From Lepiota brunneoincarnata (taxonomy: Eukaryota; Basidiomycota; Agaricomycetes; Agaricales; Agaricaceae), in assembly GCA_023014365.1 (NCBI GenBank), contig JAEBUN010000013.1:1116001-1180000 (forward strand): a stretch of 64,000 nucleotides of DNA. Reading direction: 5' to 3'. The stretch's first letter is position 1. Every line of letters starts with the position of its first letter. The notes below the pieces were generated by a model. The model saw nothing but the letters and a program-made list of their open reading frames with translations, was not told the origin of the DNA and searched no databases. The position numbers and the translations under genes are program-made. Positions 55,940 through 64,000 of the stretch are shown here, piece after piece.

Positions 55940-58825
55940 TTTCAGTGGTTTAGTATAGCTTTGATTTCATATACTTCTTCGCCTTTGACAATTTGGGGTG
56001 GGGATTGGATGTAGTTGGGTCCATACATTTCGGTTTCAGTGTATGGCATGAGGAGTTGGGCATGGAATACAGGGTGGATCTTCCAATGTTTGGGGAGTTT
56101 GAGTCGATATGAAACAGGGGATAAAATGTCGAGGATATAGAATGGTCCAAGACATTTGGGAGCCATTTTATGCATGACATACAGGGTATTTAAGTTCCAG
56201 GCGTCAAGCCAAACCATTTGATTCTTGTGGAATGGGGTAAACTTTGATTGGTGTCGGTTTCCCATGTGTTTCATGGCAGTTTTGTGTGCAGTTTTAGTGT
56301 TTTGGTGGTATAAATCAATTAGTTCCATGCAGTTGTTGACGGTGGGGGATTTGGTTTCAAGGAGGACGGTGGGAAGTGCTTTTGGTTGTATTCCCATAAT
56401 AATTTCAAACGGTGTTTGCTTTCATAGGGTGTGTGGTTGGCTATTGTAGGCAAATTCAAGAAGAGGAAGAGCCTGTGACCAATTTTCAGGGTGATGCAAG
56501 CAGAAGATGGAAAGATACACTTGAGTCTCCTGATGAGAACGTTCAGTTGCTCCATCTGCTTTGGGGTGGTAGGCCGTAGTCATTGCAGGGGTTATTTCGA
56601 GTTGTTCCAACAGTTTCTGGAATGAGTGCACAGTAAAGTGTGGGTCGTGGTCAGATATGATACATTTGGGTAGGCCATAGCACAGGTAGACTTTATTTAG
56701 AATGATGTCAGTGATGTCATCGGCGGTCGCGGTTTTGTTGGTAGCGGTGAGAGTCCATGATCCACAATGGACAGAATCAAGTCAAATCCGGTGGAGGGAG
56801 GGAGGTCGGTGATGAGATCCATTGCAATTTGAGCGAATGGGCAGTTCGAATTGGGTGCCAGGATAGGGGTAAATGCAGGCTTGGCAGGGTGTTGGTTAAT
56901 TTTAAACTGTTGACAGTCAGCGCATCCTTTGACATAATCACGTGTGAAACTGGCCATACCAGGCCAATAGAAATCATGCTCCAAAGTGTGAAGGGTCATA
57001 TTGATACTGGGGTGTCCAGTGGTGGGAGAATTGTGATATTTCCATATGATTTGTTGGTGGAGTTTGAGGTCCTCCAGTGGAACGGTTCTGCTGTTGTATG
57101 TAACAATTAGACCTTTTGGAGTTTGAGTCATGGAGTATATCATCACAGGTTTCTTGGTCAATGGTGTTGATGAATATAGATTCAGGTAGTACCATTATGG
57201 ATTTATTGTCTTCATCCTTGTTGGGGATATGATCAGGACATCGCGAAAGGGTGTTGGCGGTGGGTATTTTTGTACCAGGTATATGCTCGATCTGGAGATT
57301 AAAGCAGGAGAGGAATTGATGCCAGCAGGCCTGGTGTCAGTTGATATCTTGCGGTTTCTTCCAATAGGTAAGATTCTGGTGGTTGGTACAAACTTTAATG
57401 GGGAAGGGTCCTCCTTCCAGGTAGTGGCGCCATTCTCCAAGGGCGTGGATAATGGCAAGTAATTTGTGGTCGTGAATATCATAATTTCATTTGGCAGGCG
57501 TAAGGGTTTTTGATAGGAAAGCCATAGGGTGGTGTTGGTTATTAATGTCGGTTTGATAAAGTACAGCTCCAGTAGCATATTTTGAAGCATTGCATTCTAT
57601 TTCGAATGGTTTTAATTGATCGGGCATCATAAGCACAGGTTGCTTTGAGAATTGAAGCTTCAAAGTGTCAAACGAGTCTCTGCATTCGTCAGTCCATTCA
57701 AATAGTCGCTTGGTCGACATGAGGGCATTAAGGGGTCAGGCAATAGTGGAATAGCTGTGGATAAACTTCCAGTAGAAGTTATAGAATCCTATAAATTTGC
57801 GGATGTCTTTGGTATACTTTGGAACAGGCCATTGGGTGATTCCGGCTAACTTGACAGGGTCCATTTCAATTTTGTTGGGTGTGATGATCATACCAAGGTA
57901 TTCCATGTGGTCACAGTAGAATTCGCATTTTTCAGTCTTGAGATAGATGTTGTTCAGGGCCAAACACTTGAGAACTTCTTCCATAATGCGGTCATGTTCT
58001 TCCTGATCGTGGGCAAAGATGAGTATACCATCCATGTAAATGACAATTCCTCCTTTACGGATCGGGGATGCTAGAATGTTGTCCATAAATGCCTGGAAAG
58101 TTGCGGGGGAGTTACACATTCTGACGAACATGATGGTCGGTTTGAATAGTCCAAGCAGGGTGTTAAATGCACCTTTCCATTCATCTCCTTTCTTGATACA
58201 AATGTTGTTGTATCCGGCACAGATGTCAAGTTTGGAAAATATATGGGCTCCTTTGAGCTTATCCATAATTTTGGTAACCATTGGGATTTGGTATGCATTC
58301 TTGACCATATGCTTATTGACATAGCAGTAGTCTTGACAGGGGTAGAGCGAGCCATCCTTCTTGTCGATGAAAAAGAATGGGGATGCCATCAGGGATTTTG
58401 ATGGGCAGATATAACCTTTGCGGAGGTTATCGGAAATGAACTCTTTCAAAGAGTTGTCTTGGTTTGGGGAAAGCTTGTAGGCTTTCATTGCAATGGGTTT
58501 GAATTTGGGTTTTAATTCGATTGCATGGTCATAAGATTGTTGGGGAGGGAATCATTTGGCAGCCTTCTTGCTGAAACAACTCAACCATCAGTGGAATTGG
58601 CATGGAACTTTGATAGTGGGGTCGTCGACCTTTTTGTCTCTGTGTTTAATCCCAAGTTCTGTAGCCTGGCTAGTTCAGTTGATCTCAAGCTCGATGTGAG
58701 TGAGTTCAGCGGGTGTACTAATGATCTGACACATCTTGGACTCTAGAGAAAACTCTTTGTAGTCCTCATCAAGGAGAGGTTCATAGATCAGTTTGTGTGG
58801 TGAAAAAGTAGAAACTTTCATAGGT
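55940..58825 (-). pseudogene. Chromodomain Ty3 pol (RT, RNase H, integrase), decayed
   Basis: Minus strand. 58869-58675 is a protease-to-RT linker. RT occupies 58488-57736: SKLDICAGYNNI motif A is fine, but the catalytic YMDD reads YMDG (IVIYMDGILIF), so the enzyme is dead. RNase H 57720-57487 (FEIECNASKYATGAVLYQ). Integrase 57161-56697 and 56631-56422 (HHCC; MDLITDLP; ADGATERSHQE). The end 56397-55942 has KEEVYEIKAILNH, a decayed chromodomain start. The 5' end is cut where an LTR remnant begins (58826). Confidence 0.8.
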
Positions 58826-59223
58826 TTTAATATAGATAGTGGGCTTGTTTTCATTAAGCTTAGCCGCAATTTGATAAGCTTAAGCTAATACAAGTGGAAT
58901 GAGATAGATAATGAACAGTTTCGTCTTTTAGGGTGTTCTGGGGGTGTGTTCTGACAGTGAAAGTCAAGAGAGTAGTGTTTTTAGAGGTTAACGAACAGCC
59001 GTTGAAGTTATCTTAGCCATATGGTGCAACAATGAAAGGACAATCCCTGTCAATTCAAAGCATGGGGTCTCTGGTCTCTGGTCTCTGGTCTCTGAACTCT
59101 GGTCTCTGTCTCTGTCTCTGTCTCTAGCACTCTGGAACTCTAAACTCTGAACTCTGGTCTCTGTCTCTGTCTCTGGGTTGGTCGACAACCGAAGAAATCA
59201 CACTTAACGGCGCACACTAAATA
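58826..59223 (-). mobile_element. LTR remnant of the first Ty3 family
   Basis: Reverse copy of about 7065-7460 of the 5' LTR, including the AGAGAC minisatellite and two TAAGCTTA copies (58855, 58875). It is cut on the left by the truncated element and on the right by insertion of the element starting at 59224. Confidence 0.88.
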
Positions 59224-59921
59224 TGTTATGATCCGTGCTCCTTCTGTATCCGAGGATAACTGGAGACGGCCTTCAATCACTCTACAAGGTGTCCGAGACG
59301 GTTGGCCTTATAGAGCTTAGTGGATCGCGCTCAATGAGATAACGAGGGAAGACGCCAAGTTAAGGCAGAGAGGTAAACGACCGCTGTTAACAAGATTAAA
59401 GCTTGAGGCTTTAATCTCTACTTGTACAGGCCTTATATACCTATGAGGTGCTATATACTCGTTATAGGTTACTTGGCTGTTCTACTGGTCGTGCGCAGTC
59501 CTGACCATGATGCACATCCTGGCTGATGGCATCCTAGCGTTATTTATATTACAATGAGTCAGTACTCTCGCTACTGCTGTGCGATGTTCCATCGCTTTCC
59601 TCTGACTCATAATCTTCTTCTCCCGATTGTATCTCCATGGAGTCCTCTCCGTTCTCGCTCTCCATTCTCTCAGTGTTTCCATCCGTGTCGGAGGTTGGGT
59701 CGGTTGATCCATGGTTATCTTCCTCGTCCTCGGGGTATTCCAATATATCCTCCAAGGTTATCTCCATTCCTGCTTCTCTCGCCAGGTCCTGCATGGCGGT
59801 GTAATATTCCCCTTCCTCGTCTTTGTATTCTTGTGCCCGTAGTTGGTCTGTAGTTTCCTGTACCCATCTTGTAAAGTCGAACAGTAATTCTTGTTCCTCC
59901 CGGTCTGGACTGTTCATAACA
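59224..59921 (-). mobile_element. 3' LTR of the right-hand chromodomain Ty3 element
   Basis: 698 bp, TGTTATGA...TCATAACA, same family as the solo LTR at 721-1418. Polypurine GAAGGGGATAA lies just inside at 59922. The 5' LTR is beyond the window. The last 373 nt of the downstream ORF lie inside it. Confidence 0.92.
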
Positions 59922-61178
59922 TTATCCCCTTCATAAGGTCTGATGTCCTCATCAGACATATCCTCAGTATAATCCGACAGGCTCTCCTGTAATGTTTGAT
60001 TCGGCGATGGGGTCCCAGTCGAAGTATGGGTCGGGTTCTGGGGAGTCGCTTCGGTAGCTTGGTGGTCTGGGGATGGCGGGTCTTGGGTGAGGTCGATGAC
60101 GATGGGTTCTCTGGAGCGAATGGTGGTGGGTGCGCCGAAGGATCGATTCAGGAAGTCGGTGGCTTCCACTAGCAGATGTGGTGGTGGCGTTGGTGGTCGG
60201 AATGACGACGGGGGCATTTTGAATTTGGGTGCGGAGGGGTCTGGCTGAAGCGGGGCGCTGCTCGGTGCTTGCAACAATGTGTCGAATATTGTTGTTTGTG
60301 GTTTCGCGTGTGAGGGATCGAGCTCTGCTTGGTATTCCTCGTGGGCGGCGATACAGGCCAGGTACCATACTTGCAGGTTGATGCTGGTAAGGGTTTCTCT
60401 CGCAGTGCTTCTCGTAATGGCCTGGGGCAATCTTTCGACAATATCGACATTGGTAGCGCGGGCATCCTGCTTTGATATGGCCGAATCGACGGCAGCAATT
60501 GCAGCGAGTTCGGGTGGTGGATAAGTGAGTGGTGGTAGTCCCGATGGGGGCGTCATTAGAAGCAGATATAGCTTGTACAACACTTGATGGTTGGTTACTC
60601 GTATCCACCATGGGAGGGTTGGAAGGTTGGGTGGTGGTCCCGATAGGTAGGATAGGGCGGTCCTGACTTCCGTTTCCATTGCTCGGGCTTGGGATCGGAC
60701 TCTCGAACGGGAATTCGGTGAGAGCGGTTGATAGCATGGCAGAAATGGTATTGCAGTCCTGTTCCTCTGTTGCGCTAGAAAGAATAGTGGTGCATAGTTT
60801 TTCAAATTCTGTTGCTTGGTCGTGGACGAGGCGCTTGTGATACAGAAGAGCAGTAAATGTCTTCCAGCAGGTGTTGACCAGGGGTACCATCGCTGGACTG
60901 TGTTTAAGACGGGTTCCGGTAATATGAAAGGGAACTTCGTGTAAAAGGATGGATCGTATCTCGGGTTGGTTGGAGGGAAGGAAGGTATGCCGGATGATAT
61001 AAGGACTGTTGGTCCTGTCTGGTTGGTCGTCAGCGGTATCGGTGGCAAGGTTAGGTTGGCTATTTCCTGTGACGTGGTTCGCCAGGGATATGATTCTTTC
61101 CCGGATGAGAAGGCGTCCATTGTTGTCTGGCTCTGGGAGGTCTGGAGTGGTTGCTCGAGTGTTGGGTGGTTGGGTCAT
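59549..61178 (-). CDS. Zinc-knuckle (Gag-like) protein downstream of pol, two overlapping frames
   Basis: Two long frames overlap on one strand: 61178-59964 (404 codons) and 61120-59549 (523 codons). The first contains CNCC-RRFG-H-IKAG-C and CRYC-RKIAPG-H-YEKH-C (about 60495-60395), matching the truncated element at 54.7 kb. The second has a more protein-like last half: FKMPPSSFRPPTPPPHLL, IVIDLTQDPPSP and a very acidic end (EDEEDNHG, SGEEDYESEESD) that extends into the LTR. The simplest reading is one protein with a frame change after the knuckles, by slippage or by a lost base. RNA binding is inferred from the knuckles. Confidence 0.65.
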
Positions 61179-62352
61179 TGGTGGGGTTGTCTAGTTTGTG
61201 GGCCCTTTTATATTCTTCAATGACTTCCTTGGCATTCTCCAGGTTTGCTTCTGGCTCCCAGGAATCCTCAGTGGGAAGGTATCCTTTCCATCTGACTAGG
61301 AATTGATACTTGTTCCGGAATTTTCTGTGGCGCAGTATTGACTCGACCTCGTATTCTTCTTCTCCATTTACAAGGTCGGGTGGTGGGGCTGTGTTGTATT
61401 CCCCATGTGTGTCGTTCTCTTCTGCAGGCATTAGGAGGCTCGCATGAAACTTGTTGTGGATCTTCCATTTGGTGGGTAATTTTAGTTCATAGGTAACAGG
61501 TCCGAGTTTTCTTGTTATGGTGAAGGGACCTTCTCGGCGTTGGGCCAGTTTCTTTGAGGCGTACTGAATTGGGAGGTTGCGGTTGTCGAGCCAAACCTTC
61601 TGTCCAACTTTTAGATTGATATCTGGCCGGTTATATCTTGCAGCCATTTTTAGTCTGGCTTGTTCATGCACAGCTTGGGCTTCTTGGCATATTTTGGCGA
61701 GGTATTTAAACTTCTCTCCTATTGCTGGAATGTTCGTTGGCTCCTCGGAGGTCGGAAATCCTTTGGGGCTTGATCCATAGAGGAGTTCAAATGGGGTATG
61801 TTGGTGTTCGGCATGTGTTTTCGAGTTGTGGACGTATTCCAGGAGTGGGAGTGCCTTTACCCATTTGTTCGGGTTCGATGAGCAATAGATGCCAAGGTAG
61901 AGTTCTATTTCTTGATTGAATCGTTCTGTTTGTCCGTCTGTCTGGGGGTGGTAGGCGGTAGAGAGTGCTTGTTCGATTCCGAGTTGTTTGTAGAATTCTT
62001 TCATGGATTTGGCAGCGAATCTGGGGTCGCGATCACTGAGAATTTTCTCGGGAAGGCCAAATCTAGAGAATAGCCGTTTGATAAGAATTTCAGCGATCTT
62101 GTCCGCGTTGGCGGTTTTCGCAGTAGGTTCTAGAATTATCCCCTTCGTAAGCTGGTCGACCACGACCAGTATAGAATCATGGGGTCCGTCCGGGGGTAGG
62201 TCTGTGATAAGATCCATCGAGATGTTCGAGAATGGACGGGTAGAATGGGGTCCAGGGATGGGTTGGAGCGGTGGTTTTAAGGGGTGGCGATTGATCTTGT
62301 ATTGCTGGCAAGCACCACATCCTTTGACGTAGTTTTTGACAAATGATCGCAT
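61060..62352 (-). CDS. Integrase and chromodomain of the right-hand Ty3 element
   Basis: 430 codons, minus strand. Zinc-binding half (VKGCGACQQYK); catalytic D (MDLITDLP), D (ILSDRDPRF), E (DGQTERFNQE), all present; GPFTITRKLGP; then chromodomain EEEYEVESILRHRKFRNKYQ followed by FLVRWKGYLPTEDSWEPE, which in related elements targets H3K9-methylated chromatin. Upstream frame breaks at about 62353-62558 separate it from RT. The polyprotein's end overlaps the following ORF by about 120 nt. Confidence 0.85.
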   Translation of the reverse strand: MRSFVKNYVKGCGACQQYKINRHPLKPPLQPIPGPHSTRPFSNISMDLITDLPPDGPHDSILVVVDQLTKGIILEPTAKTANADKIAEILIKRLFSRFGLPEKILSDRDPRFAAKSMKEFYKQLGIEQALSTAYHPQTDGQTERFNQEIELYLGIYCSSNPNKWVKALPLLEYVHNSKTHAEHQHTPFELLYGSSPKGFPTSEEPTNIPAIGEKFKYLAKICQEAQAVHEQARLKMAARYNRPDINLKVGQKVWLDNRNLPIQYASKKLAQRREGPFTITRKLGPVTYELKLPTKWKIHNKFHASLLMPAEENDTHGEYNTAPPPDLVNGEEEYEVESILRHRKFRNKYQFLVRWKGYLPTEDSWEPEANLENAKEVIEEYKRAHKLDNPTNDPTTQHSSNHSRPPRARQQWTPSHPGKNHIPGEPRHRK

Positions 62353-62558
62353 CCCGGGCCAGTAGGCGTATTCCTGGAGTTTTCTAGTTGTTTCTGCGAT
62401 TCCAGGGTGTCCTGCGGTAGGTGAGTCGTGTACTCTTTGCAGTAAGCGGCGTCTGAGGTGTAAATCTTGTGGTATAAATAGCTTTCCTTGAACATGTGGG
62501 TGTCCTGAGTCATCTTCTTGGGCGATGTCGGTCTGTTTCTTTTTCTTCCACAGCTCTT

Positions 62559-64000
62559 TTATTTCCTTTTAGTGTTTTCGTCGATAATATGGATATGTTG
62601 TGGCTGTTCTGGGGTGAAGAATTTGTCAGGGAGTGCAACGACCTGTTCGTTGTCTCTTGTCTTGGGTTCATGATCGGGTCGTCTGGAAAGGGCATCTGCT
62701 GGTCCATTTTTCTTTCCAGGGATATGTCGGATTTTGATGTCAAATCGTTGCATGTAGGCAATCCATCGGGCTTGTCTTCTGCTGAGGTCTTCAGGTTTTC
62801 TCCAGTGGCGAAGGTTGTCGTGATCTGACCATACGATGGTCTTGTGTGATGATCCTTCTATGTGGTGGCGCCATTCTTTGAGTGCTCGGATAATGGCGAA
62901 GAGTTCCTGTTCGGAGCAATGATAGTTGCGTTCGGCTGGTGAGAATCCTTTCGAGAAGTATGCGATTGGGTGTTTAACTCCATTGTTATCGTGTTGAAGT
63001 AGGACTGCTCCTGATGCAAATAGTGATGCGTCGCATTCGATTTCGAAGGGTTTGTCTCGGTCAGGGACCATTAATACCGGTTCGCTTTGGAATTTTCTCT
63101 TGAGAGTATCGAAGGCGTTCTGGCATTCTTCTGTCCATTCGAATTTCTTGGTTTTGGACATTAGGGCATTGAGAGGTTTTGCCCATGTGGCATATTGGTG
63201 TATGAATTTTCGATAGAAGTTGCAAAATCCTATGAATTTTCGTACGTCGCACGGGGTAGTTGGTGTTGGCCATTCAGCGATGCCTTTGAGCTTTGCTGGG
63301 TCCATCGAAACTGAGTCGGGAGTGATAATAACTCCTAGATATTTGAGTCGTTGTCGTTCGAATTCGCATTTCTCGGTTTTGAGGTATAGATCGTTGTCCT
63401 TGAGTATCTTGAGTACTTCTCTTGTGAGGCGTCGGAGTTCTTGTTTTGTTTTTGCGTGAATGAGGATGTCGTCCATGTAAACGATTACTCCTCCATTGTC
63501 AATGAGTTTTCGAAATAATGAGTCCATCATGGTTTGGAATGTTGCTGGGGAGTTACACATTCCAAAGAACATGACCGTGGGTTCGAATAATCCTCGGGGT
63601 GTCCTGAAGGCTCCTTTCCATTCATCTCCTTTGCGTATGCGGATGTTGTTGTATCCTGCTCGTACGTTGAGTTTGGTAAAGTATTTTGATCCTCGGAGTT
63701 TGTCGAGAATATGAGAGATGAGGGGGAGGTTGTATGCATTTTTGATGGTATGCTCGTTGAGGTACCTGTAATCTTGACAGGGGCGTAGTTTTCCGTCTTT
63801 CTTTCCTACAAAGAAGAAAGGTGATGCCATTGGCGATTCGGATGGTCGAATGTATCCCTTTTGAAGGTTTTCTTCTAGGAATGTGTCGAGTTCCTTTTCT
63901 TCATTGAGGGAGAGTCAGTAGGACTTCATGGCAATTGGTTTGAATGATTCCTTGAGTTCAATTTTGTGATCCCATGGTCGTTGTGGGGGGAATCGTTCGG
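62559..64000 (-). pseudogene. Reverse transcriptase and RNase H of the right-hand Ty3 element
   Basis: 62559-63830 is open (423 codons), extended to the window edge by a frame with a TGA at about 63915-63917 (AKSY-stop-LSLNEE). RT motif C is intact (YMDD), but motif A reads FTKLNVRAGYNN where related elements have LDVRWGYNN, so one metal-binding Asp is Asn (GAC to AAC). RNase H has FEIECDASLFASGAVLLQ. A stop at 62559 precedes integrase. Activity is unlikely. Confidence 0.82.

Noticed and set aside
1..64000. tRNA or rRNA genes
   Set aside because: I looked for T-loop GGTTCRANYCC boxes paired with A boxes and for rRNA core sequences and saw none; a covariance search would be needed to exclude a divergent tRNA.

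Overview
The window looks like nuclear DNA of a filamentous basidiomycete, most likely an Agaricomycete. Genes are split by 48-75 bp introns with GT..AG ends, BTB/POZ paralogs are expanded, there are nine-exon P450 genes and a UbiA-family membrane enzyme, and the Ty3-type retroelements resemble those common in mushrooms. No prokaryotic features are present. I cannot name the species.

Layout. (1) 1-19761: a Ty3-type LTR retroelement (5' LTR 6183-7493, gag from 7917, protease, reverse transcriptase, integrase, 3' LTR 18459-19761) tangled into a large inverted repeat. Positions 1-6212 are a reverse copy of 12281-17789, which is the integrase half of the element. Its gag-pol frame has several stops. 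The 3' half carries two antisense, intron-containing accessory genes that still read intact: a 358-aa gene (two copies, 3078-4424 and 14069-15415) and a 580-aa gene with a Zn(II)2Cys6 pattern (16102-18131; its left copy is split by a solo LTR at 721-1418). The palindrome TAAGCTTA is scattered through this element about 100 times more often than chance. (2) 20227-25142: a 2.45-kb head-to-tail duplication, each unit with an apparently intact P450 gene on the minus strand. (3) 26096-27053: a UbiA-type prenyltransferase/terpene-cyclase-like gene, divergent from the P450s; together they resemble a small terpenoid cluster. (4) 27.4-43 kb: an array of plus-strand BTB genes (five intact, one truncated, one relic) and a minus-strand membrane protein with an adhesin-like outer domain. 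(5) 41.6-52.9 kb: a three-copy tandem duplication of about 3.8 kb. Each copy held a BTB gene, a 121-aa membrane-anchored small protein, an opposite-strand BTB gene and a very small two-exon Zn2Cys6 gene; different members survive in different copies. (6) 53.3-64 kb: a gene relic and two minus-strand chromodomain Ty3 elements. One (54143-58825) is truncated and has lost a catalytic aspartate. The other (59224 to the right edge) inserted into an LTR remnant of the first family. Both carry a zinc-knuckle ORF downstream of pol.

The P450 pair and the UbiA gene are the best candidate for a working pathway (terpene scaffold, then oxidation). The accessory genes travel with the retroelement. The BTB and Zn2Cys6 genes look like a locally expanding set of regulators. 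Splice sites were read by eye from consensus and from paralog agreement; no transcript or database evidence was used.
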